Shown: positions 18,619 through 27,187, numbered from the stretch's first letter. The stretch: DNA of 53,640 nt from Myxococcales bacterium (GCA_013215565.1 JABSQV010000004.1:151276-204915), one strand, 5' to 3'. The notes: generated by a model from the letters alone, not told the origin. Program-made: numbers and translations.

Positions 18619-19314
18619 TCAGCGTCCGAACAGTCGAAGCGCGAGGAGCAGCGCTCCGACGCGTGCGGAGAGACGTTCGACCCGCAGCGCCTCACGAATC
18701 CTGATCCGCTCGAGGGCGGACGCCGGGCGCGCAGAGTTCAGGATCGCGCGCACGGACTCGCGGGGCGCCGAGACCGCCAACTGCAGCGGGCCCAGCAGGC
18801 GCACGGCTCCCAGCCACTTTTCGCGCTCGGGGAGGCCCCGCCCGAAGCCCAGCGCGCTTCCGCCCACGAGCCGCTCGATCGAGCCGCTGCGGATTCGGAC
18901 ACAGAGGAGGCAGCCCGGACCCCTCGGACCCGCTTCGATCGCAAGCGCGTAGACCCCGGCCGGGAGCGCGCGCGCGACCCTGGACGCGAGTCCGAAGGGA
19001 AGCGCCCGCAATGCGGCGAGTGCCGCGATCCGGGCCGGATCGCCCTGAATCGCGCCGCTGGCCAAACCGGCCAGTGTCGAAGCGACCGGGGCCGCGCGGA
19101 TGTAGACGATCCGAGCGGCTTCTCCCGCGAGCGCTCGCACCGCCCGCGGAGCCGCCTTCGCTTCGAGTCCCTCCACCACGCCGTGCCGCGTACTCACCGC
19201 GCGCGGTGCGCGGCCTCGCTCGAGCCTAACGGCGAAGCGTTCCTCGGCCGGGTCGCCCCGGCCGAAGAGCAGGTCCCGAAGTTCGCGGCCTTCTTCCCAC
19301 GCGAGGTCGATCAC
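18619..19314 (-). CDS. Unknown protein coupled to the GH35-like gene
   Basis: No family recognised. The product (231 residues) is Ala/Arg/Leu-rich, starts VIDLAWEEGRELRDLLFGRGDP, and has no signal peptide or obvious membrane helix except a weak hydrophobic C-terminus (ARVGALLLALRLFG). GTG 19314 overlaps the stop of the upstream GH35-like gene as GTGA; an ATG-like start at 19347 would overlap by 37 bp. Codon use looks like the neighbours. The tight coupling implies a shared job with the GH35-like protein, possibly binding to it or its ligand; that is inference. Confidence 0.6.
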   Translation of the reverse strand: MIDLAWEEGRELRDLLFGRGDPAEERFAVRLERGRAPRAVSTRHGVVEGLEAKAAPRAVRALAGEAARIVYIRAAPVASTLAGLASGAIQGDPARIAALAALRALPFGLASRVARALPAGVYALAIEAGPRGPGCLLCVRIRSGSIERLVGGSALGFGRGLPEREKWLGAVRLLGPLQLAVSAPRESVRAILNSARPASALERIRIREALRVERLSARVGALLLALRLFGR

Positions 19315-21398
19315 AGCTGCACCAGTTCGCGCAGGAGCACCGAGCACCCGGCGATCTCGAGCGGTTCGCCGGCGCGCAGGTGCTCGCCGGCCCCACGGAC
19401 CTCGCGAATCGCCTCCCCGGCGCCGAGCGCCACGGTCACCACCCGATCCTGCGGCGTCGGATTCGCCAGAAACATGAAGCGCCGCTCCGCGCCCACGAAG
19501 AACTCGGTCTCCACCGCGGGATCCGAGGCCAGGTAACTCGACCCGATTCCGGCGGCGTGCGCGAGCGCGGTCAGAATGCGGGTCAGCGACGCTTCATCGC
19601 ATTCGGCAGCGCCCCAGGGAAGCCTGAATCCGAACTGCACGATTCTCCCGCGGCCGTACGCGTGCGCGGTCGCCAGCATCCCTGCCGCGTGTTCGAGCAC
19701 CGGATCACCCGTCTCGAACAAATCCACCTCCTCGAGTACGAGTTCCCCAAAGCGCAGGCGCGCGGGGCCGCGCTTGCGCTCGGCGGGCCGGCCCGGTGCG
19801 GGCGGGAGCAAAAGCGGAGCCTCCATCCAGTCGGAAGACGGGAGCCGCGGCCCGATGATCAGGGTTCCTCCCTCGGCGACCCATTCGAAGAGCCGCTTCG
19901 CAAGTGGCCGGCTGATGTGCTCGAAGCACACCAGGGCCACCGCGCGTTCGGCCCGAAGCCGGTGCGCCGAAACCGAAGTGTCGGCCACGCTGAATGCAAT
20001 CCCGGCCCGGCGCAGCCCGTCGAAGAGCGCCAGGAAGCTGGCGGCGTGATCACGCGAGGGCGTGTCGCGGAGATCGAGTTCCCGCGGCGCCAGGCGGATC
20101 AGGAGATCTTCGCGGGAGCCGAGACGGGCCGCGGGCGACGGTCCCGAGCAGGCTTCGCGGACCCGGCAGAGTTCCCGGTTTGCCAGCAGCAGCAGATCCG
20201 AGCGGCGCGTGAGCGCCGAGTGATCGATCGCGGCGAGCGACCGGAACAGCTCCCGCCATGCGGCGCCGGAACCACGCGCGGCACTCCCGAAGCGGTCGAG
20301 CGGGGCGCCGAACTCGGCAAAAGCCGACCTGGGAATCAGCGTGTCGAGGTCGAGCGCTCGCGTGCCGCTCATGGCGAGCACGGCGGCGGCCGTGGGTGGA
20401 TCCAGGGACGCGGCCGGTTCGAGCAGCGTCTCCGAACTCGGGACGTTTGCAATTCCGGCGACCGAGCCCAGACCATCGGCACGCAGCCCCAGCAGGCGCA
20501 GATCCCGAAAGTCCATCGGAGCGTCGGGGAAGAGGAGCGTGACGGCATCGACACTAAACCGTGTCGCCTCCGCGTCGCCGCCCGAGGCGATGGGACTGTC
20601 CGGGATCGCGGCCAGGGTCGCGAGCGCCTCCCGCCCCGCAGTGCGGGGCCGGAGCTCGAGTTGCGCCTCGATCGCGGCGCGTTGGGCGGCTTCACCGGCC
20701 TCGATCCAGGCACACGAGCGCTCCAGGTCGCCAGCAGAAACCGGCCCCCCGGGCGGCGGCAACCCGACCGGCGTGGAGGCAGGCGGGTACTTGACCTTCA
20801 CGAAGCGGGCGTACACCGAGAGCGATGCGTCGGAGCGATCCAGGAGCCCCGCTCCGAAGGGAGACGGCACGGGCCCGGGCCCGGCCGCGATCCAGACCGC
20901 GACCGGACCGTCGGGGTGAACGAATCGCTCGAGCCGCGACGCGACGAAACGCAGCCACGCCCGACCCTCGTGCAAGAGTTCTTCAGAGGCACACGAAGGC
21001 GGATGCGGACCCGTGGCCCCACGCGTCGCGAGTCGTTCGGGAATTCCGTCGCAGCCGGGCGCGCGCGGAATCCACGGGCCGGGCCGACACAGCACCCGAA
21101 GCCCGCGCGCGGCCGCCAGACCCAGCAGGCGCTCCACATCGAGCTCGGGGCGTCGCGCACCCCACTCGAAGACCCCGGGCGCGCGCTCGTGTAGGGCCCA
21201 GGGAAGATCGAGCCGGAGCGCGGGAATTCCGAGCGCGCACAGCCCGTCGACGGCCTCGGCCCAGCGCCCGGGCGCAAGCTCCCAGTAAGGGAAACCGGCG
21301 GAGTGAAGCGGAGTGACCACCCCCTCGAGTTCGAGGCCGTCTGATCGAATGCGGGCGCGGCCTTCGGGCGCCCGTCTCTGTTGGCGTCGGCCCCCCAT
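19311..21398 (-). CDS. GH35-like TIM-barrel protein, probably inactive
   Basis: The N-terminal half resembles family 35 beta-galactosidases: HSAGFPYWEL (about 32-41), W..AVDGLCALGIPALRLDLPWALHER, PGVFEWG, LDVERLLGLAAARGLRVLCRPGPWI. Where GH35 has the acid/base glutamate in a GPIIxxQxENEYG motif, this protein reads GPVAVWIAAGPGPVP, so the catalytic residue is missing. The C-terminal part has a glutamine-amidotransferase-like VALVCFEHISRPLAKRLFEW-VAEGGTLIIGP region, as in the trimerisation domain of beta-galactosidases, then a beta-rich end. 695 residues from ATG 21398, which lies 7 nt after TAGCGT; GTG 21407 is an alternative. No signal peptide. Confidence 0.65.
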   Translation of the reverse strand: MGGRRQQRRAPEGRARIRSDGLELEGVVTPLHSAGFPYWELAPGRWAEAVDGLCALGIPALRLDLPWALHERAPGVFEWGARRPELDVERLLGLAAARGLRVLCRPGPWIPRAPGCDGIPERLATRGATGPHPPSCASEELLHEGRAWLRFVASRLERFVHPDGPVAVWIAAGPGPVPSPFGAGLLDRSDASLSVYARFVKVKYPPASTPVGLPPPGGPVSAGDLERSCAWIEAGEAAQRAAIEAQLELRPRTAGREALATLAAIPDSPIASGGDAEATRFSVDAVTLLFPDAPMDFRDLRLLGLRADGLGSVAGIANVPSSETLLEPAASLDPPTAAAVLAMSGTRALDLDTLIPRSAFAEFGAPLDRFGSAARGSGAAWRELFRSLAAIDHSALTRRSDLLLLANRELCRVREACSGPSPAARLGSREDLLIRLAPRELDLRDTPSRDHAASFLALFDGLRRAGIAFSVADTSVSAHRLRAERAVALVCFEHISRPLAKRLFEWVAEGGTLIIGPRLPSSDWMEAPLLLPPAPGRPAERKRGPARLRFGELVLEEVDLFETGDPVLEHAAGMLATAHAYGRGRIVQFGFRLPWGAAECDEASLTRILTALAHAAGIGSSYLASDPAVETEFFVGAERRFMFLANPTPQDRVVTVALGAGEAIREVRGAGEHLRAGEPLEIAGCSVLLRELVQL

Positions 21399-21405
21399 GC
21401 GGGCC

Positions 21406-21411
21406 ACGCTA
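21406..21411 (-). promoter_or_regulatory. TAGCGT -10 box, 7 nt before ATG 21398
   Basis: On the minus strand TAGCGT is followed by seven bases and ATG 21398 of the GH35-like gene. This supports 21398 rather than GTG 21407 as the start, because 21407 would lie inside the box. Confidence 0.45.
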
Positions 21412-21459
21412 CCCGATCGAGCGCGGCGCGAGAAGCGGCTCGGCCGCGCGCGGGACTGC

Positions 21460-21465
21460 TAGGAT
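21460..21465 (+). promoter_or_regulatory. TAGGAT extended -10 box of the LuxE/LuxC operon
   Basis: TGCTAGGAT forms an extended -10 element. Seven bases separate it from ATG 21473 of a small upstream ORF. It is the only good promoter candidate in the 220-bp divergent region ahead of the aminotransferase operon. Confidence 0.5.
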
Positions 21466-21472
21466 CCCGTCG

Positions 21473-21622
21473 ATGCTCGACCTCCGGATCGCGCGAACCG
21501 CTGCGGAGCCCGCGGCCGGCCTACCTCCGCAGCTCCGACGCTCCCGCGGATCGGAGTTCGAGCACCGCCTGTGCGGGCCCGGCCGCCGGAGCTCGTGCGC
21601 TGCCCCGGTCCCGGCAGCGTGA
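21473..21622 (+). CDS. Possible 49-aa leader ORF ahead of the aminotransferase
   Basis: A short ORF begins with ATG exactly seven bases after the TAGGAT box and ends in a TGA that overlaps the GTG start of the aminotransferase (GTGA at 21619-21622). The peptide begins MLDLRIARTAAEP and is Arg/Ala/Pro-rich with no family I know. It may simply be a device that carries ribosomes to the aminotransferase start, which has no good Shine-Dalgarno, or it may be chance. Confidence 0.35.
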   Translation: MLDLRIARTAAEPAAGLPPQLRRSRGSEFEHRLCGPGRRSSCAAPVPAA

Positions 21623-22866
21623 AGACGGAACTCCCCGATCTCCGCACCGAGATCCCAGGACCCCGCTCCCGGGCCCTCAGCGAACGACTGGCTCGCGTGG
21701 AGTGTCCGGAGGTCACCTTCCAGGGCGATTCCATGATTTTCTGGGAGCGCGGCGCTGCCTCCAACATCTTCGACGTCGATGGAAACCGCTACGTCGACCT
21801 GTTGGCGGGCTTTGGAGCAGCCTCGCTGGGCTACGCGCACCCGGAGTTGAGCGAGGCTGCGGCGCGCCAGGCGGAAACGCTCCAGCACGCCATGGGCGAC
21901 GTCTATCCGGCCCGCGTCAAGCTGGAACTGCTCGAGGCCCTCGACCGGATCCTGCCCGGCGACCTCGGATACGCGATCCTGTCCCAGTCGGGCTCGGACG
22001 CAGTCGAATCTGCGATCAAGACGGCCCTGCGCGTGACGGGACGCGCCCGCATCGTCGCCTTCGAAGGCGGCTACCACGGTCTCGGCCTGGGCGCCCTCGA
22101 CACGACGCACCGGGCCTTCTTCCGAGATCCGTTCGCGGCCCGACTCCCACGGACGACCCAGTTCGTCGCGTACGGCGACGCCGCCGCGGTGCGGCAAGCT
22201 CTCGCGGCCGGCGAGGTCGGCGCGATCCTGGTCGAGCCGATTCAGGGACGGGGCGGGATTCGGCCCGCCCCCGAGGGATTCCTCGCAGAGCTCCGCGCGC
22301 TTGCCGACGAGTACGGGGCCCTGCTGATCGCCGACGAGGTCTATACCGGGATGGGCCGGACCGGAGACTGGCTCGCCTGCAGTGCGCACGGCGTGCTCCC
22401 GGATCTGGTCGCGCTCGGAAAGGGACTCGGAGGGGGCTTTCCGATCTCGGCCCTGGCCGGCCGTGCGGAACTGATGAAGCAGTGGGGTGCCTCGAGCGGC
22501 GAAGCCCTGCACACCAGCACGCACCTCGGAAATCCTGTGATGTGCGCGGTGGCGCTGCGTACACTCGAGATCATCGAGCGCGACCAGCTGCTCGAGCGCG
22601 CGCGCGGACTCGGCTCGGAACTACGACAGCGGCTGGAGCACGCGTTCGGCCCGGAGTGCGTACGCGGCAGCGGCCTGATGCTGGGCGCGGAACTTCCCGA
22701 TGCCGCACGCGCCGAACGTGTCGTGACGGAGGCCCTGCGCGAGGGCTGGATCGTGCTCTGCGAGGGCGAGCGTGGGTGTGTGCTCGCGCTGACGCCTCCG
22801 CTGGTGATTGCCGAGAAGGTGCTCTGGAGCGGCGTGGACACCCTCGCGCGAATTGCCCGGACATGA
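21619..22866 (+). CDS. Class III PLP-dependent aminotransferase
   Basis: Fold-type I omega-aminotransferase resembling 4-aminobutyrate and ornithine aminotransferases. The TEIPGPRSRAL start, DVDGNRYVDLLAGFGAASLGYAHP, SQSGSDAVESAIKTALR, FEGGYHGLGLG, LIADEVYTGMGRTG and ALGKGLGGGFPISA, with the PLP lysine at residue 268, are all visible. It first works on an amine or an aldehyde/ketone; the substrate is not deducible. GTG 21619 is chosen as nearest to the conserved start; GTG 21571 is an alternative. The stop overlaps the LuxE-like start as ATGA. Its place ahead of an acyl-reductase pair suggests amination of their aldehyde product. Confidence 0.9.
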   Translation: MKTELPDLRTEIPGPRSRALSERLARVECPEVTFQGDSMIFWERGAASNIFDVDGNRYVDLLAGFGAASLGYAHPELSEAAARQAETLQHAMGDVYPARVKLELLEALDRILPGDLGYAILSQSGSDAVESAIKTALRVTGRARIVAFEGGYHGLGLGALDTTHRAFFRDPFAARLPRTTQFVAYGDAAAVRQALAAGEVGAILVEPIQGRGGIRPAPEGFLAELRALADEYGALLIADEVYTGMGRTGDWLACSAHGVLPDLVALGKGLGGGFPISALAGRAELMKQWGASSGEALHTSTHLGNPVMCAVALRTLEIIERDQLLERARGLGSELRQRLEHAFGPECVRGSGLMLGAELPDAARAERVVTEALREGWIVLCEGERGCVLALTPPLVIAEKVLWSGVDTLARIART

Positions 22867-23951
22867 GCCGCGCGGAGCTCGACCGGCGAGTGCTCGAGTG
22901 GATTGGCGAAGGCGCAGCGGCGCCCGCGGACGACGAGCGCTTCGACCGGCTGGCGCGGGATCTCTTTGCCTACCAGTATGCTCACAACCCCCCCTACCGA
23001 AGACTCTGCGAGCTGGCGGGGCGAGGGCCCGAGCAGGTCTCGCACTGGAGCGAGATCCCGGCAGCCTCGACCGGGGCCTTCAAGGAGGCCCGCCTCGCGA
23101 CCTTCCCCCCGGAGCGCGAAGTTCGCGCGTTTCGTACCAGCGGAAGCACCACCCGGCGCCGGGGCGTGTCCAGCCTCGACACCCTCGACCTGTACGAAGC
23201 CTCAGCGCTCGCGTCGTTCCGCGCCTTCGTCTGTCCGGATCTCGAGCGTACCCGCTTCGCGGTGCTCGCACCCGATGCCACAGCTGCGCCCGACTCCTCC
23301 CTCTCGCACCTGTTCGAGGTCGCGGTGCGCGAGTTCGGGAACCCCCGAAGCCGCTTCTTCGTGGGTGCGCAAGACTGGAACCCCAACGCCTTGATCCGCG
23401 ACCTCGAGCAAACCCGCGAACCCGTCGCCATCATCGGTACGGCGTTCGCGTTCGTTCACCTCGTCGACCGGGTCGAGCAGCGCGGCGTAGCGCTGCGGCT
23501 CCCGGCCGGAAGCCGGGTAATGGAAACGGGCGGGTTCAAGGGCCGTTCGCGAGAACTCACACGCGACGAGTTGCACGGCGCGATTTCGCGGAGGCTCGGG
23601 ATCGGACCCGAGCGCATCGTGAACCAGTACGGAATGTGCGAACTCGCAAGCCAGTATTACGAACCTACGCTTCGCACAGGCGCGCCGACGCGCTCGAAGC
23701 AGGCCCCGCCGTGGCTCAGAACACGCGTGGTCGATCCCGAAACCCTCGAGGCGCTGCCCGCCGGCGTTTCGGGAATGCTCGTGCACTACGATCTAGCGAA
23801 TACCGGCTCGGTCCTGGCGGTCCAGACCTCGGACAGGGGTCGGCTCGGCCCGGAGGGACTCGAGGTGCTCGGGCGGCTGGAGGGTGCCGAGGCCCGGGGC
23901 TGCTCGATCGCGGCCGACGCGCTGCTCGCAGGAGCGGACCCGGGTGCCTGA
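22863..23951 (+). CDS. LuxE-like acyl-protein synthetase
   Basis: Member of the LuxE family of the acyl-adenylate superfamily. In luminous bacteria LuxE uses ATP to activate a fatty acid and hands the acyl group to LuxC. Visible are FRTSGSTTRRRGV (the nucleotide-binding loop, about residues 84-96), METGGFKGRSRELTRDEL, NQYGMCELASQYYE, and the C-terminal RGCSIAADALL, whose Cys347 is in the region where LuxE carries its acyl-accepting cysteine. The length of 362 is normal. ATG 22863 overlaps the aminotransferase stop by 4 bp; the end overlaps the LuxC-like start by 8 bp. No luciferase genes are present, so light production is not implied. Confidence 0.88.
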   Translation: MSRAELDRRVLEWIGEGAAAPADDERFDRLARDLFAYQYAHNPPYRRLCELAGRGPEQVSHWSEIPAASTGAFKEARLATFPPEREVRAFRTSGSTTRRRGVSSLDTLDLYEASALASFRAFVCPDLERTRFAVLAPDATAAPDSSLSHLFEVAVREFGNPRSRFFVGAQDWNPNALIRDLEQTREPVAIIGTAFAFVHLVDRVEQRGVALRLPAGSRVMETGGFKGRSRELTRDELHGAISRRLGIGPERIVNQYGMCELASQYYEPTLRTGAPTRSKQAPPWLRTRVVDPETLEALPAGVSGMLVHYDLANTGSVLAVQTSDRGRLGPEGLEVLGRLEGAEARGCSIAADALLAGADPGA

Positions 23952-25149
23952 GCTGGCACGGCTGCGCACCGCTCGCGCAAAGCTCTGGGAGCATCCCGCG
24001 GCCGAAGCTCGCGTGATCGCGGCACTCGATCGCACGCTCGAGCTCTGGGCCGCACCGGACTCCGAGTGGCGCGCCCGGCTTGGAGAGCAGCAGACGCTCT
24101 ACTCCGCAGCCGTCCTCGAACTCGGGCTGGTTCGAGCCGTCGAGCACTGGACGGCTGAGCGGATGCGCGAACTTCGGGCGCGCGAGCTTCCCCCGGACGC
24201 ACACCTGCCCGCGGTCACGGCGCTCTGGCTCGCAGGCTCGATTCCGCCGGCGATGTTCCAGGCGATGCTGCTCCCGCTTCTCGCCGGCTCGGCGCTGCTC
24301 GTCAAGCCGCCCTCGAGCGACCCCCACAGTCCGGAACTCTTCGCCGCATCCATCCGGGCGGTCGATCCCGGCGTCGCAGACTGCATCGCGATCACGCACG
24401 AGCACGAGGCGTTCCGGAACGCCGACGCCCTGATCGCGTACGGCCGCGACGAGACCCTGTCGGCGCTGCGCGGCAACTTCCCGGACGACCGGCCGTTCGT
24501 CGGACACGGGCATAAGCTCTCGGTCGCCGCGGTGGGCCGCGATGCGGAACTCGAGGCAGCCGCATCGGCGGTCGCGCTCGACGCGGCGCTCTGGGACGGA
24601 CGCGGCTGCCTCTCTCCCGCCTGGGTGTGGATCGAGGACCGGCAGCGCCCGCGCACCGAGCGTTTCTGCAGCGCGCTGGCCCGCGCACTCGCGCGCCTCG
24701 CCCGAGAACTCCCGCGCGGAACGCTCAGCGCGGCCGAGCAGGCCTGGGTACGCGACAGCCGCGCCCGGATGGCGGTACGAGACGGGAGCCGGGTCTGGAC
24801 TTCGGAGTCCGGCGGCCGCGCCGATACCGCGTGGACGATCGCCCTCGAAGCCCGGACGAATTTCGCGCTGCCTGGCATGCTGCGCACGCTCTCCGTGGTC
24901 CCGGTTCCCGATGCGGCCGGCGTGCTGGAACGGTGCTCGGCCCTGGCGCCTCACCTATCTTGCATCGGTCACTGCGGCTGGGGAACACGTACGGAATTAC
25001 TGGAGGAGGCGGTGCAGAAGGGAATGGGCTCGCGGCTCTGTCCTTCCGGAACGATGCAACTCCCGTCGCTCGACTGGAAGCACGACGGCCATGCCGCGCT
25101 CGCTTCGCTGCGGCTCCCGACCCGGTCCCGGCAGGCGGAGCTTTCATGA
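23944..25149 (+). CDS. LuxC-like acyl-CoA/acyl-protein reductase
   Basis: Aldehyde-dehydrogenase-fold reductase of the LuxC family, which reduces an enzyme-bound acyl thioester to an aldehyde with NADPH. Key segments are AGSIPPAMFQAMLLPLLAGSALLVKPPSSDP (about residues 98-128) and the nucleophile Cys222 in WDGRGCLSPAWVW. At 401 residues it is shorter than luminous-bacterial LuxC (about 480), lacking N-terminal sequence. GTG 23944 overlaps the LuxE-like stop; the stop overlaps the next ATG (ATGA). Together with its neighbours it should make an aldehyde from an unknown carboxylic acid. Confidence 0.85.
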   Translation: MPELARLRTARAKLWEHPAAEARVIAALDRTLELWAAPDSEWRARLGEQQTLYSAAVLELGLVRAVEHWTAERMRELRARELPPDAHLPAVTALWLAGSIPPAMFQAMLLPLLAGSALLVKPPSSDPHSPELFAASIRAVDPGVADCIAITHEHEAFRNADALIAYGRDETLSALRGNFPDDRPFVGHGHKLSVAAVGRDAELEAAASAVALDAALWDGRGCLSPAWVWIEDRQRPRTERFCSALARALARLARELPRGTLSAAEQAWVRDSRARMAVRDGSRVWTSESGGRADTAWTIALEARTNFALPGMLRTLSVVPVPDAAGVLERCSALAPHLSCIGHCGWGTRTELLEEAVQKGMGSRLCPSGTMQLPSLDWKHDGHAALASLRLPTRSRQAELS

Positions 25150-25598
25150 GCCCCGATCCGCTTCCGGAGCGCGCGCGGCTGACCCACATCGCGGTTCGCA
25201 CGCACGACATTGAGGCCTCGATCGACTTCTATCGCCGCTACGCGGGCTTCTCGATCGTCCACGAGCGTACGGACGACGGGATCCGGGTAGCCTGGCTGGC
25301 CTTCACGAAGGAGGATCCGGACTTCGTGATCGTGCTGCTCGCAATGCCGCACGAGCAGGTTCGGGAACCCGCCGCCACCGACCACTACGGATTCGATTGC
25401 GATTCCCGCGCGGACGTGGATCGGATCGCCGAACTCGCGCAGCAGGCAGGATGCCTGAAGTACGGCCCGGTCGATGCGGGCCCGATCGTGGGGTACATCG
25501 TGATGCTGCGCGACCCGAGCGGAAACACCTGCGAGTTCTCCCACGGCCAATCGATTCAGGGCCGGGAGCGTCGGGAGCCCGGCGGTTCCGCTGCCTGA
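25146..25598 (+). CDS. VOC/glyoxalase-family protein
   Basis: Vicinal oxygen chelate fold protein of 150 residues. THIAVRTHDIEASIDFYRRYAGF is the typical first module start with a metal-ligand-type histidine, and VMLRDPSGNTCEFSHGQ is the closing metal-ligand (Glu) motif of the second module. Members include glyoxalase I, dioxygenases and isomerases, so the reaction cannot be assigned. The ATG at 25146 overlaps the LuxC-like stop as ATGA and it is the last gene of the operon. It may isomerise, epimerise or protect the reactive aldehyde made upstream; that is inference. Confidence 0.85.
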   Translation: MSPDPLPERARLTHIAVRTHDIEASIDFYRRYAGFSIVHERTDDGIRVAWLAFTKEDPDFVIVLLAMPHEQVREPAATDHYGFDCDSRADVDRIAELAQQAGCLKYGPVDAGPIVGYIVMLRDPSGNTCEFSHGQSIQGRERREPGGSAA

Positions 25599-25618
25599 GT
25601 CTTCCGGGCGACGGTCCG

Positions 25619-27187
25619 TCAGGCGCCGCCCTGCATCGGCCAGATCGAACCCATCACCCAGGCCGTACAGGCGGATTGGGCAAGCGCGGCAAGCGCCGGA
25701 TTCGGCGTCGTGCGCGAGATGCGGGCAGCCAGAACTTCGACGATCGCGAACAGCAGCGCGAGGCCCGGTAACGCGAGCAAAACGACGAAGGGCAGCAGGC
25801 CCAGCATTGCTCCGCCCGCGATCGCGGCCAGCGTCAACGCCTTCCCCGCGATGGGAAGCCAGACGCCCGCCCAGCCTGGCCCCCGCAACAGCCACTCGGT
25901 CGCCGCGAACCAGGGCAGGAAGCAGAGCAGAAGCGCGGGCCAGAGCCAGAACCGGTGTGCCGGAAGAAACAGGTCGAGCCGCGGCAGCATGACGCTGCCC
26001 AGCGCGAGGTAGACGAACCCGAAAAAGATCGCGGCCGCGGCCAGAACCCTTGGGTCGAGCAGACCAAAGCGCGGCAGAGATGCACGGACTGCACCCCAGA
26101 CCAACAGACCGACGCCGATTACGAACAGGAGACCCGCGATCTCCCGCGCTGCCACGATCGGCAGGAACGTGAAGGGGCCGACCCCGCTGTACGCATCCAC
26201 GGCCGAGAGGGCGAGCATGCCGACCACGAGCGAGACGACCAGCCGTCCCAGGCGCGCGAACGGAGCCTCGAGCGGCGGGAGCGGCTCGACCGGCACCCAG
26301 CGCCGGGTCACCAGCGGAAGCCCCCAGAGCAGCACCATGAAGGCCACCCCGCCGAGCGTGCTCGCCCCGAGCGCCGAGCCCGAGGCTTCGGTCCGGATGC
26401 CGGGGCCCAGGCTCTGCTCGAGCCAGCGGACGATCCGCTCCGCGGCCTCGTCTGAATACAGGATCGAGACGTGGCTCTCGTCCGGGACCTCGGTCAGGCG
26501 CACACCGCTTCCGCGCTCCGGCTCGCCGTAGGTCCGGTCCAGCACTAACCGCGCGAGGCCCGCGACCTCGGCACCGGTGTCGCGGATCGCCGCGCGCATG
26601 GGCGCCGGATCGCCGTCGGCCCAGATCAGGAGCAGGTTCGGGGGAGGGTAGGGACCGTCGCTTCCCCACCCGCCCGAAATTCCGATCACGGCCGCGAGGC
26701 CCGGGTCCCAGCTCCCGTAGGCGAGCGCGGCCCCGCCCCCCATCGAATGGCCGGCCACCGCGATCCGCTCCGGGTCGAAGCCCGGATGTCCGCGCGCATA
26801 GCGCACGACGCGCTCGAAGTCTTCCGTGAGTCCGCCGCGAGGATCGGAGCCGGGCAGGTCGAAGCCGGCGCGATTCTGACCGTGACCGCGAAAGTCGAAG
26901 AGCACCACCCCGTAGCCCGCGCCAACGAGGGTCCGGGCCAGCGCCTTCATCATGCCCTTGCTCGCCCCGAAACCGTGCGCCAGGACCACCGCTGGAACCG
27001 GGTCTCCGTAGGGCGCAGTGGCATCGCCGAAACAGGGTCGCGCGGGACCCGGCTGGTACACGACGGCCGGGATGCCGCCCTCGAGCGAGACCGCGCAGTG
27101 TGTCAGCTCCCGGCTGCTGCGCTGAATCGTGATGAAGCAGGCGATCAGTACGATCGCGGCAACCACGTAGACGACCCTGCCCGTCAC
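25619..27187 (-). CDS. Alpha/beta hydrolase fused to a C-terminal membrane domain
   Basis: One N-terminal membrane anchor (about 2-20, RVVYVVAAIVLIACFITI) precedes an alpha/beta hydrolase domain: LAHGFGASKGMMKALAR (oxyanion region), FDFRGHGQNR, the nucleophile elbow GHSMGGG (about 160) and a late DESHV with the catalytic-type histidine. From about residue 275 there are seven or eight hydrophobic segments. The domain combination suggests a membrane-bound esterase or lipase. GTG 27187 is seven bases after a TAGCAT on the minus strand; ATG 27196 is the conventional alternative but would lie inside that box. It is divergent from the PLP enzyme across a palindrome. Confidence 0.8.
   Translation of the reverse strand: MTGRVVYVVAAIVLIACFITIQRSSRELTHCAVSLEGGIPAVVYQPGPARPCFGDATAPYGDPVPAVVLAHGFGASKGMMKALARTLVGAGYGVVLFDFRGHGQNRAGFDLPGSDPRGGLTEDFERVVRYARGHPGFDPERIAVAGHSMGGGAALAYGSWDPGLAAVIGISGGWGSDGPYPPPNLLLIWADGDPAPMRAAIRDTGAEVAGLARLVLDRTYGEPERGSGVRLTEVPDESHVSILYSDEAAERIVRWLEQSLGPGIRTEASGSALGASTLGGVAFMVLLWGLPLVTRRWVPVEPLPPLEAPFARLGRLVVSLVVGMLALSAVDAYSGVGPFTFLPIVAAREIAGLLFVIGVGLLVWGAVRASLPRFGLLDPRVLAAAAIFFGFVYLALGSVMLPRLDLFLPAHRFWLWPALLLCFLPWFAATEWLLRGPGWAGVWLPIAGKALTLAAIAGGAMLGLLPFVVLLALPGLALLFAIVEVLAARISRTTPNPALAALAQSACTAWVMGSIWPMQGGA

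Noticed and set aside
21381-22860. Front part of an 856-aa plus-strand open frame
   Set aside because: Only the part from ATG 22863 encodes a real protein (LuxE-like). The earlier part is out-of-frame shadow of the aminotransferase.
22863-25149. Bioluminescence operon
   Set aside because: luxA and luxB are absent, and LuxE/LuxC-like proteins occur widely in non-luminous bacteria.
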